A DNA stretch of 27,307 nt from Alsobacter sp040380755. Its GTDB lineage: Bacteria > Pseudomonadota > Alphaproteobacteria > Rhizobiales > Beijerinckiaceae. A program made the position numbers and the translations under genes. Position 1 is the first letter of the stretch. Every line of letters starts with the position of its first letter. Below are positions 1 through 6,586 of this stretch, piece by piece. Below the pieces are notes generated by a model that saw only the letters and a list, made by a program, of their open reading frames with translations, did not search any database and was not told the DNA's origin. The stretch lies in assembly GCA_040380755.1 (NCBI GenBank), contig JBEIIL010000042.1:1-27307 (forward strand), in the 5' to 3' direction.

Positions 1-324
1 CCATCGTCCACCCCGTTCCCGGCTGAAACGCGGCGGTTATGGCAAGAGCCGACCTCGGTCGAAATGGTCGATATGGCTGCGTCCAGGCTAAACCTACATC
101 ATGGGATCAAAAAATCTGGCAGGTTCTGTCGCGTTCAATCATGTAATTCAATTTTATAATTCATGAATGAATGGTGAGGGCGTCTCAATCAAGAGAGAAT
201 TGAAATCAGAATTCGAGGCAGTATGCGATCTGGAAGGCCCGTCTATCTGCCAGAGACCGACCGTGCTGCCTGGCATAGTTGGCAGCGTCAGGTTTGCCCC
301 GGTCTGTCCGGCCTGGGCCCTGCC
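1..324. other. Gene-free left margin with an AT-rich core
   Basis: I see no convincing gene here. Bases about 95-220 are clearly AT-richer than the rest of the window. They contain a perfect TATAAT at 155-160 and a perfect 10-bp palindrome ATTCATGAAT at 159-168. No good -35 element lies 16-18 bp upstream of the TATAAT. Open frames reading rightward from here are antisense to the diguanylate cyclase gene and have no family character. The segment could hold a promoter for an unseen small transcript, but that is not established. Confidence 0.5.
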
Positions 325-2202
325 TCAGGCTGCCCGACTGTCGGCCGGGTCGCGGCGGCGGTGGGCGGGCCTTGTTTCCTTGACGCGGTACATCGCCCGA
401 TCCGCCTCGTCGAGAATGGCCTCCAGCGTCCGATGCGGTGGCGTCGATATGGCCCAGCCGATGCTGGCGCCAACATGCAGCGACACGCCACCATGGCGGA
501 CCGGCTGGGCAATGACGGCCTCGATCGCGGCGGCAAGGTCAGCCGGCGCGGCGCCATCGCTGTCGGCCAGCACGACGAACTCGTCGCCGCCGATCCGCGC
601 CACGGTGAGGCCGCCGATCCCGCCAAGCCGGGTGCCGATGGCGCGCAGCACGGCATCGCCCGCCGCATGGCCGTGCCGGTCATTGACCGGCTTGAACCCG
701 TCGAGATCGATCAGCAGCACGGTCAGGCCGGTCGCAGCCTGGCGGAAACGGTCGGCGAGGCCGAGCCGGTTGAGCAGGCCGGTAAGGGCGTCGGTCTCTA
801 CCAGCCGCGCCAGCTGGCTCGAGGCCGCCTGCAGGGAGGTGACGTCGCGCAGCGTGATGGCGCAGGCGAGCGCGGCATCGCCATGCACGGGAGTGATCGT
901 CGCCTCCACCCAGAGGGAGCCGTCTTCCAGGCAGATGACGGCCTGCCCGTTGCTGACGCCGGCGCAGGCCTGCGCGGCAATGTCGGGGCCGAGAACCGTG
1001 GCGATCGCGGCGCCGCGCCTGGCGGTGCCTGGTCGCAGCGCCCGTGCGGTGGCGTTCGCCGCCAGCACGCTGCCGTCACGGGCGACAAGGACCACGGGGT
1101 CGAGGTCGGCCCTGTAGGCGCGCCAGCCCGGCAGCGGCGAGCCGACGGCGGCCACAAGCCAGGCCCGCAGGTGCAGACAGCGGGGTTCGACGAGAATGCG
1201 TCCGGCAGCGAAGGCTAACACGGCGCCGGTGAACGCCGACGCCAGCGGGACCATCGTGGTGCCGAGATCTGCGCCTGCGACCGACAGTGATGCCGTTCCT
1301 GTCGTGACCGAGCCGAAGACCGCGGCGGCAATGGAGAAACGCAGCCGGGCGGCAAACCCGATGATGCCGGCCACCAGGGCGCAGAACAGCCCTGCTGCGA
1401 GCGGCAGGGTCTGCCGCGGTTCCCGGCCCGACTCGATCGTTGCCGCCGCGAGTGCCACGGTGTGGCCGCGCGTCAGAGCCCCCTGGCTGCGAAGCAGTGA
1501 CCGCTGTCCCGGCAGGTCCGGGCCGTTGGCGAGGACCACCCACGCGCCAGCCAGTCCATGGATGGCCTCTGGCGAGGCCAGGAGCGTCGAGGCGGGTATC
1601 CGCCGCAGCGTCTCGGCCCTGGCTGCAGGATGAACCGTTGCCGCCTCGGCCGCCGGCGCGCCGACGAGCCACCGTGGCGCGACCGGCAACCCGGCCGGCA
1701 TGTCGAGGCCGGTACCGACCCGGCTGACCCAGCCGTCGAAGTCCACAGGCTGGTCGGCCTCGAGCACGGAGACGTGCGGGGCCAGCTCCGGAATGACCAG
1801 CATCCCGCTTCGCTGCCAGGCCGGCGGACGGGCGACGCCGGCTCGCTCAGGGCCGAAGCGCGCCATCGCGGCGGCCAGACGCGCGGTATCCTCGGGCTGC
1901 CGCTGAACATTGAACGCGGCATCGACAAAAAGCCGCGCCACGCTGGCATCGGCCAGCGCGTCGATGACGGATGCCAGCGTGCGCCGGCTGATGGCTGCCA
2001 CGCCATCGGCGACAGCCGCATCGAGCTCGATGAGCACACCCTTTTCCGTGGTGACCGGATGGCTGGCGGCCAGCATGGCCCAGCCGATCCGCTCGTCCAG
2101 CCTGGACATGGTCGGCAAGACTGGAAGAACAGCGGCGAGAGCAACGATCAGTCCGAGGATCCGCGTGCGGGCCGACGGACGGGTGCTCATCGGAATCGGC
2201 AT
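325..2202 (-). CDS. CHASE2-PAS-GGDEF diguanylate cyclase (membrane sensor)
   Basis: A predicted membrane-bound diguanylate cyclase that makes cyclic di-GMP from two GTP. The 625-residue product has an N-terminal membrane segment (about 15-32), an extracytoplasmic CHASE2-like sensor region (about 38-265), a block of hydrophobic segments (about 266-337), a PAS-like region (about 365-455) and a C-terminal GGDEF domain (about 470-615). The active-site signature GGDEF is intact at 538-542, preceded by DALTGLLNR and by a LIDLDGFKPVND-type motif. The RxxD inhibitory-site motif normally found just upstream of the signature is absent, so product feedback at that site is unlikely. No EAL domain is present. 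The gene follows the Flp pilin gene by 7 bp, so the two are probably cotranscribed. The start at 2202 was chosen because the frame upstream lies inside the pilin gene; an ATG at 2190 is equally possible, and neither has a clear Shine-Dalgarno sequence. The sensed ligand is unknown. Confidence 0.85.
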   Translation of the reverse strand: MPIPMSTRPSARTRILGLIVALAAVLPVLPTMSRLDERIGWAMLAASHPVTTEKGVLIELDAAVADGVAAISRRTLASVIDALADASVARLFVDAAFNVQRQPEDTARLAAAMARFGPERAGVARPPAWQRSGMLVIPELAPHVSVLEADQPVDFDGWVSRVGTGLDMPAGLPVAPRWLVGAPAAEAATVHPAARAETLRRIPASTLLASPEAIHGLAGAWVVLANGPDLPGQRSLLRSQGALTRGHTVALAAATIESGREPRQTLPLAAGLFCALVAGIIGFAARLRFSIAAAVFGSVTTGTASLSVAGADLGTTMVPLASAFTGAVLAFAAGRILVEPRCLHLRAWLVAAVGSPLPGWRAYRADLDPVVLVARDGSVLAANATARALRPGTARRGAAIATVLGPDIAAQACAGVSNGQAVICLEDGSLWVEATITPVHGDAALACAITLRDVTSLQAASSQLARLVETDALTGLLNRLGLADRFRQAATGLTVLLIDLDGFKPVNDRHGHAAGDAVLRAIGTRLGGIGGLTVARIGGDEFVVLADSDGAAPADLAAAIEAVIAQPVRHGGVSLHVGASIGWAISTPPHRTLEAILDEADRAMYRVKETRPAHRRRDPADSRAA

Positions 2203-2209
2203 GATGATG

Positions 2210-2515
2210 TCACGGCGGCGGCGCTGGCACTGCGGGGGCCTTCGGAGGCGCGACGGAGTGGCCGGCCCAGATTGGCGCACCGGGCCCTGAAGTCGCCCGT
2301 TCGACATTGCTGCTGACCGCCCTGAGGGTTGCCTGCAGGGCAGCCTTCAGGTCTCCGCCCGAGCCGGCGACGGCAAGCCCGATCACCGCGGCCACCACGC
2401 CATACTCGACGCCGGATTGGCCCGACGCGTTCGCCCCGAACAGCCGCACAAGCCCACGGATCATCCGCAGCCCGGTTCGCGGTGCCGTCGCGTTGCCAGC
2501 CCGGTCGTTGCCCAT
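2210..2515 (-). CDS. Flp-family type IVb prepilin
   Basis: A small prepilin (101 aa) of the Flp/Tad class, the structural subunit of thin tight-adherence pili. It carries the diagnostic processing region G/QSGVEYG at residues 32-39, with Gly32 before the predicted prepilin peptidase cut, Glu at mature position 5 and an adjacent Tyr. The hydrophobic stretch VVAAVIGLAVAG follows. The C-terminal tail is proline- and alanine-rich and longer than in minimal Flp pilins. The ATG at 2515 is preferred because GAGG lies 6 bases upstream; the internal ATG at 2464 would give a leader of more usual length but has a poorer ribosome site. No other tad/cpa assembly gene is in the window, so this is an isolated pilin gene. 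It is followed 7 bp later by the diguanylate cyclase, which suggests linked control of adhesion and c-di-GMP. Confidence 0.8.
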   Translation of the reverse strand: MGNDRAGNATAPRTGLRMIRGLVRLFGANASGQSGVEYGVVAAVIGLAVAGSGGDLKAALQATLRAVSSNVERATSGPGAPIWAGHSVAPPKAPAVPAPPP

Positions 2516-2803
2516 CAGCAGCCTCGTTCAGCAAGCCGAACCGGCAGATTCAGCTGCACGTTCGGCATTTGATTGAAACCTAGCCGCAAGGTCTGAAGGC
2601 CGGGTGTCGTCGATCGGTCAAATTGTCCGGAAAGCCGATGGGGCAACGGACCGCGTTCCGTCTGGCGCCGAGCATCCGATGCACCGTCGCCGGTACGCTT
2701 GGGCCTGGAGCGGGGCCCGGTGTGGCGGCGGCTGCGCGCAAGCGCGGCGCCGGGGCAAAAATTCCGACTGTCTGAATGGTTTAGGATGTTTATCGCGTCG
2801 CAC
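2516..2803. other. Intergenic region upstream of the pilin gene
   Basis: Together with the small-RNA gene and bases 2921-3039, this forms a gap of about 520 bases between the pilin and the IlvD/Edd dehydratase. Bases 2516-2803 should include the leftward promoter of the pilin operon, but I could not pick out convincing -35/-10 boxes. Small open frames here lack any family signature and I do not regard them as genes. Bases 2921-3039 hold nothing recognisable. Confidence 0.5.
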
Positions 2804-2832
2804 TTGCCATGCTGCACTGCAGCATCTATGGT
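2804..2832 (+). promoter_or_regulatory. Sigma-70-type promoter of the small RNA
   Basis: TTGCCA (2804-2809, five of six consensus bases) and TATGGT (2827-2832, four of six) are separated by exactly 17 bp. The predicted start of transcription near 2839 coincides with the 5' base of a hairpin. The spacer is largely filled by a perfect 17-bp inverted repeat, ATGCTGC-ACT-GCAGCAT (2809-2825), which is well placed to bind a regulator. Confidence 0.65.
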
Positions 2833-2838
2833 CAGTGT

Positions 2839-2920
2839 CGTAGCGTTCGCGCTACAGCCCTCCTTGGGCGTTTCATCCCTAGACTTGGGCCGCCAGCGTA
2901 AGGTTGGGCGGCCCTTTTTC
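2839..2920 (+). ncRNA. Candidate trans-acting sRNA, alpha-r8/MmgR-like
   Basis: A transcript of about 81 nt is predicted from the promoter and terminator positions. It would begin with a perfect 6-bp hairpin closed by a TTCG loop (2840-2855) and continue through a single-stranded CU-rich linker containing CCCTCCTT (2858-2865) and TTTCATCCCT (2871-2880). It ends in an intrinsic terminator (2887-2919). From memory, this layout and the linker closely resemble the alpha-r8 family of alphaproteobacterial sRNAs (MmgR of Sinorhizobium meliloti, about 77 nt), whose hallmark is an unpaired UUUCCUCCCU-type sequence. Such anti-Shine-Dalgarno-like linkers pair with ribosome binding sites of target mRNAs, usually with Hfq. 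No open reading frame of note overlaps it. The RNA call is fairly firm; the family assignment needs a covariance-model search. Confidence 0.68.
2887..2919 (+). terminator. Intrinsic terminator of the small RNA
   Basis: A perfect 8-bp stem, GGGCCGCC (2887-2894) with GGCGGCCC (2907-2914), a 12-nt loop, and then five T (2915-2919). No coding gene ends nearby on the plus strand, so it must serve a non-coding transcript. Confidence 0.85.
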
Positions 2921-3039
2921 TTGGGGGACCTTTTTCTCGGCCCTGCCGCGAGCGGCGGCAGGACCTGGTCTGTCAGCCAGCCGCACGCACGACAGCCTGC
3001 GTCCTGCGCCGCGGCATTCCGGGCGGGCGGATCCCGGAC

Positions 3040-4764
3040 TCAGTGGATCTCCGGCTCGGGGATCGGGTCGGTGCCTTCGAGGAAATCGTAGTCGCAGCCC
3101 TGGTCGGCCTGCCGCACATGCTCGGCATGGAGCTTCACGTAGCCGCGCAGCTCCGGCCGCTTGCGCGGCACATAGGCGGCAAGGCGGGCCGCCAGCTCGG
3201 CATCGGAGATCTCCAGCCGAATGCTGCGTGCGTTCACGTCGACGCTGATCAGGTCACCATTGCGCACCACCGCGAGCGGCCCACCCACATAGGCCTCGGG
3301 CGCGACATGCAGTATGCAGGCGCCATAGCTGGTGCCGCTCATGCGCGCGTCGGAGATCCGCACCATGTCGCGAACGCCCTGCTTCAGCAGCACCTTGGGG
3401 ATCGGCAGCATGCCCCATTCAGGCATGCCGGGCCCGCCCACCGGCCCCGCATTGCGCAGCACCATCACGTGGTCGGGGGTGACGTCGAGGGTCTCGTCGT
3501 TCACCGCCTTCGACATGGCGTCGTAGTCGTCGAACACGATCGCCGGGCCGGTGTGCTTCCACAGGCGGGTCTCGGCGGCAGTCGGCTTGATGATGCAGCC
3601 GTCCGGCGCCAGATTGCCGCGCAGCACGGCAATGCCCGCGCCGGTTGCGACCGGACGGTCGAGCGGGCGGATCACCTCGTCGTTCCACACCTTGGCGTCG
3701 CCATAGGCTTCGCCGAAGGTCTGTCCCGTCACCGTCAGCGCATCCGGCTTCATCAGCGGCATCAGCTGCCGGAAGAACGCCGGGAAGCCGCCCGCGTAGT
3801 AGAAGTCCTCCATCAGGAACTCGCCGGCCGGTCGCAGGTTCGCCGTCACGCCGAGCGCGGTCGACAGCGCCTCGAAATCGTCCAGCGTCAGCGCGATCCC
3901 GGCCCGCCGCGCCATGGCGATCAGGTGAATGATGCCGTTGGTCGAGCCGGCCATCCCCATCAGCGCCACGATGGCATTGTGGAAGCTGTCACGGGTCAGG
4001 ATCTTGGCCGGTGTCAGGTCTTCCCAGACCATCTCGACGGCACGCACCCCGCACTCCGTCGCCATGCGCGGATGGGCGCTGTCGGCCGACGGGATCGAGG
4101 CGGCACCCGGCAGCATCAGCCCGAGCGCCTCGGTGCAGCCCGCCATGGTGGAGGCGGTGCCCATCGTCATGCAGGTGCCGAACGAGCGGGCGATGCCCGC
4201 CTCCATCTCGCGCCAGTCCGCCTCGGTGATGCGGCCCGCCTGCTTCTCGGCCCAGAATTTCCACACGTCCGAGCCGGAGCCCAGCACCTTGCCGCCCCAG
4301 TTGCCGCGCAGCATCGGGCCGGCTGGCATGAACAGGCAGGGCAGCCCCATGCTGACCGCACCCATCACCAGGCCAGGCGTAGTCTTGTCGCAGCCGCCCA
4401 GCAGCACCGCGCCGTCCACCGGATGTGACCGCAGCAGCTCCTCGGTCTCCATGGCGAGCAGGTTGCGATACAGCATGGTGGTGGGCTTCACCATCACCTC
4501 GGCCAGTGAGATCGCCGGCAGCTCGATGGGGAATCCGCCTGCCTGCCAGACACCGCGCTTCACCTCCTCGGCCCGCTGGCGCAGATGGGTGTGGCAGGGG
4601 TTGATGTCGCTCCAGGTGTTGATAATGGCAATCACCGGCTTGCCGGCGAAATCGGCATAGCGGTAGCCCATCTGCAGCGTGCGCGAGCGGTGGCCGAAGG
4701 CGCGGAGATCGGCGGCGCCAAACCAGCGGTGGCTGCGCAGGGTCTCGGGGGTCTTGCGGGTCAT
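3040..4764 (-). CDS. IlvD/Edd-family sugar-acid dehydratase (L-arabinonate dehydratase-like)
   Basis: A 574-aa iron-sulfur dehydratase that removes water from an aldonic acid to give a 2-keto-3-deoxy acid. The three cluster or substrate-site cysteines of the family are present: Cys57 (in SDINPCHTH), Cys125 (in GGCDKTTP) and Cys198 (in FGTCMTMGTAS). The spacing matches the pentonate dehydratase branch (L-arabinonate/D-xylonate enzymes) rather than classical 6-phosphogluconate dehydratase. The C-terminal signature SDARMSGTSYG is also intact. The frame is open for another 61 codons upstream, but that stretch is low-complexity and rich in Arg and Pro; the ATG at 4764, starting MTRKTPETLR, aligns with family N-termini. 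The gene lies 103 bp after the DHDPS-family gene on the same strand and is probably the last gene of the gntR operon. L-arabinonate is the best guess for substrate; other pentonates or hexonates are possible. Confidence 0.88.
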   Translation of the reverse strand: MTRKTPETLRSHRWFGAADLRAFGHRSRTLQMGYRYADFAGKPVIAIINTWSDINPCHTHLRQRAEEVKRGVWQAGGFPIELPAISLAEVMVKPTTMLYRNLLAMETEELLRSHPVDGAVLLGGCDKTTPGLVMGAVSMGLPCLFMPAGPMLRGNWGGKVLGSGSDVWKFWAEKQAGRITEADWREMEAGIARSFGTCMTMGTASTMAGCTEALGLMLPGAASIPSADSAHPRMATECGVRAVEMVWEDLTPAKILTRDSFHNAIVALMGMAGSTNGIIHLIAMARRAGIALTLDDFEALSTALGVTANLRPAGEFLMEDFYYAGGFPAFFRQLMPLMKPDALTVTGQTFGEAYGDAKVWNDEVIRPLDRPVATGAGIAVLRGNLAPDGCIIKPTAAETRLWKHTGPAIVFDDYDAMSKAVNDETLDVTPDHVMVLRNAGPVGGPGMPEWGMLPIPKVLLKQGVRDMVRISDARMSGTSYGACILHVAPEAYVGGPLAVVRNGDLISVDVNARSIRLEISDAELAARLAAYVPRKRPELRGYVKLHAEHVRQADQGCDYDFLEGTDPIPEPEIH

Positions 4765-4828
4765 GGGCGTGTCCGGGCTGCGGGAGTGGGCGCGCCGCCG
4801 GCGCGCCGGTGGAAGATGACACTGCGGC

Positions 4829-4852
4829 GCGGCGGCCGGAAGGGGCCGCCGC
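4829..4852 (-). promoter_or_regulatory. Very stable intercistronic hairpin
   Basis: A perfect 9-bp all-GC stem (4829-4837 with 4844-4852) and a 6-nt loop lie in the 103-bp gap between the DHDPS-family gene and the IlvD/Edd gene. A second repeat, GGCGCGCC-GCC-GGCGCGCC (4789-4807), follows in the direction of transcription. There is no T-run, so this is not a classical terminator. It could stabilise the upstream mRNA segment or reduce read-through into the dehydratase. Confidence 0.5.
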
Positions 4853-4867
4853 CGCGGTGCCCGGGGT

Positions 4868-5791
4868 CTATTCGGCGGCCGCGCGTACGGGCAGCAGGCC
4901 CCATCCGGCGAGAATGCCGGCGAGCGCCGTACGGTCGCCGGCGTCAAGCGCCGGCAGGCCGGGCAGGCGGACAGGACCGACCGGGAGCCCGATCTGCGCC
5001 AGCGCCTCCTTCACCACGGTGACGTTGGCGCCGTTGCCGAATTTCGTCCGCATCGTCTCGAACCGGGCGATGGTGGCGACCAGCGTCCGCACCGTGCCGA
5101 AGTCGCCGGCTACCAGCGCCGCATGGATCGCCAGCGAGCGGGCCGGGTCGACATTCACCAGGCCTGACGTGAAGCCGCGGGCACCGGCAGCATAGAAGGG
5201 TGCCGCCCAGCCTTCGGCCAGGCCGCATACCCACAGCGCCGTCAGCGGCTCCGAGGCCCGCACGCACTCGGCCAGCAGCATCATGGTGGGCGCCGCGAAC
5301 TTCACCGCCGCCACGTTGGGATGGTTGGCGATGCCCATCAGGTCGGCCACCCCCATGGCGTCGGAGCGCACATAGGCGACCAGCGGCAGGTCGACCGCAT
5401 CGGCGATGGCGGTGAAATACGCCGCCTGCGCCTGCGGTGCGGCAAACGGATCGAGCGGCTGGTGGGCCATCAGCGCGTCGGCGCCGGCGTCGCGGGCGCG
5501 CCGGCCCAGCGCAATGGCCTCGCGCAGCGAGCGGCCGACCGCGGCCGTCAGCATGGCGCGGCCCGCATTGGCGGCGATGGCAGTGTCGTGGACCGTGCGG
5601 ACCTCGTCCGGCTCCAGGGCATAGAACTCGCCGGTGTTGCCGGCTGACACGATATTGTGGATGCCGCCGGCGGCAATCCGGTCCACCACCGCCGCCAGCA
5701 GGGCGGTGTCGACACTGCCGTCGGCGGCATACGGCGTGACATGCACGCCGGAAATGCCCGTCAGGGCGACGCGAAGGGAGGTCTTGCTCAT
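4868..5791 (-). CDS. DHDPS/NAL-family enzyme (dihydrodipicolinate synthase-like)
   Basis: A 307-aa class I aldolase-fold protein. The Schiff-base lysine is Lys164 (in AAVKFA) and the proton-relay tyrosine is Tyr140 (in VAYVRSD). The phosphate/carboxylate-binding loop reads GNTGE at 51-55 in place of the GTTGE of lysine-pathway enzymes. In this setting the enzyme probably acts on a 2-keto-3-deoxy sugar acid, either as a dehydratase/decarboxylase (as 5-keto-4-deoxyglucarate dehydratase does) or as an aldolase releasing pyruvate. It is not the housekeeping DapA: the sequence outside the active site differs and it sits between a GntR regulator and an IlvD/Edd dehydratase. Its ATG overlaps the gntR stop codon by four bases (ATGA), so translation is likely coupled. 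The exact reaction is not settled. Confidence 0.82.
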   Translation of the reverse strand: MSKTSLRVALTGISGVHVTPYAADGSVDTALLAAVVDRIAAGGIHNIVSAGNTGEFYALEPDEVRTVHDTAIAANAGRAMLTAAVGRSLREAIALGRRARDAGADALMAHQPLDPFAAPQAQAAYFTAIADAVDLPLVAYVRSDAMGVADLMGIANHPNVAAVKFAAPTMMLLAECVRASEPLTALWVCGLAEGWAAPFYAAGARGFTSGLVNVDPARSLAIHAALVAGDFGTVRTLVATIARFETMRTKFGNGANVTVVKEALAQIGLPVGPVRLPGLPALDAGDRTALAGILAGWGLLPVRAAAE

Positions 5792-6477
5792 GATGGCGTC
5801 ACCGTGCGGCGCTCGAACGCCGTCCTGACATGCTGTTGGGCGGAGCGCACCACATGCTCGCGCATGCTGCGTTCCGCCTTGTCGGGGTTGCGGGCCACCA
5901 GGGCGTCGAAGATCGCGCGGTGCTCGTCGAAGGCGCGGGCCCGTTCGTCCGCATCGCCGAGGATGAGGGCGCGGGCCGTGTGCACGTAGATCCGCTGGCC
6001 ATCCGTCAGCCGCTGCAGATAGCGGCAGCCCGAAATGACGTGGATCCCGTCGTGGAACTGCTCGTTGAGGGCGATCAGCGTGTCCACCTCGCCGGCCGCC
6101 GTCGCACGCGCCATGGCGTCGATGATCGCGCCAAGGCGGACCGTGCCCTCGGTGTCGATCCGCTGCGCCGCCATGCGGGCGATCATGCCCTCCAGCGCGG
6201 CGCGGGCCAGCGCCATTTCCTCGGCCTGTCCGGCATCGAAGGTGACGCGCACGCCGCGGCGTGGCTCGGTGGCGACGAGCCCTTCGCTTTCGAGGCGCCG
6301 CAGGGCTTCCTTGAGGGGGGTCGTGCTGACGCCGAGCTCCGTCGCCATCTGGCGCTCGTTCAGCCAGGTGCCTGCCGGCAGTTCGCCGGCAATGATCGCC
6401 CGGCGCAGGACATGGTGGACATGCTCGCGCAGGCCCATCAGATAGGCGGGATCCACTGGCTCGAGGCGTGGCCGCAC
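5788..6477 (-). CDS. GntR-family regulator, FadR/FCD subfamily
   Basis: A 229-aa transcription factor. The N-terminal winged helix (about residues 14-80) has the GntR hallmarks LRRAIIAGELPAG and MATELGVSTTPLKEALRRLESEGLV. The C-terminal FCD ligand-binding domain (about 85-215) keeps the usual metal- and ligand-contacting residues Asn138, His142, His186 and His208. I place the start at a GTG (6477) with GGGAG six bases upstream. Longer frames starting at 6564, 6588 or 6654 would translate through the palindromic operator and its promoter and overlap the divergent lactonase gene. The operator at 6527-6540 lies 50 bp upstream, so autoregulation is expected. The gene heads an operon with the DHDPS-family and IlvD/Edd genes. 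FCD-GntR proteins usually bind a sugar acid or other carboxylate and release DNA; the inducer here is probably a pathway intermediate. Confidence 0.88.
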   Translation of the reverse strand: MRPRLEPVDPAYLMGLREHVHHVLRRAIIAGELPAGTWLNERQMATELGVSTTPLKEALRRLESEGLVATEPRRGVRVTFDAGQAEEMALARAALEGMIARMAAQRIDTEGTVRLGAIIDAMARATAAGEVDTLIALNEQFHDGIHVISGCRYLQRLTDGQRIYVHTARALILGDADERARAFDEHRAIFDALVARNPDKAERSMREHVVRSAQQHVRTAFERRTVTPS

Positions 6478-6507
6478 GGCATGCTCCCGGGGGCGACCGG
6501 GCTGCGC

Positions 6508-6537
6508 TTGCGACCCGGTTCTGAGGTTTGATATATC
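6508..6537 (+). promoter_or_regulatory. Promoter of the SMP-30 lactonase gene
   Basis: TTGCGA (6508-6513) and TATATC (6532-6537) are 18 bp apart. The -10 element lies inside the palindromic operator, so a bound regulator would block RNA polymerase. Confidence 0.5.
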
Positions 6538-6540
6538 AAA
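6527..6540. promoter_or_regulatory. Palindromic operator 1 (probable GntR site)
   Basis: TTTGATATATCAAA is a perfect 14-bp palindrome in the 109-bp space between the divergent gntR and lactonase start codons. It overlaps the -10 elements of both proposed promoters. A 12-of-14 match occurs at 10638-10651 in the other divergent promoter of the island. I found no other such match in my reading. The size and AT-centred symmetry suit an FCD-GntR dimer. Confidence 0.8.
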
Positions 6541-6555
6541 TCGCCCTGCTGTCAA
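6528..6555 (-). promoter_or_regulatory. Promoter of the gntR operon
   Basis: Reading leftward, a perfect TTGACA (6555-6550) is followed after 16 bp by TATCAA (6533-6528, four of six consensus bases). The -10 element lies inside operator 1. This predicts repression by the operator-bound protein and a short untranslated leader before the GTG at 6477. Confidence 0.6.
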
Positions 6556-6586
6556 TTCGGCCATCTGCAGCCGCCGGAGATCGTCC

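Noticed and set aside
2515..2817. 100-codon frame upstream of the pilin on the minus strand
   Set aside because: No ribosome site, no family character and biased composition. It overlaps the promoter region of the convergently placed sRNA.
3043..4428. Long plus-strand frame antisense to the IlvD/Edd dehydratase
   Set aside because: The minus strand carries unmistakable conserved cysteines and dehydratase motifs; the plus frame is a His/Arg-rich shadow.
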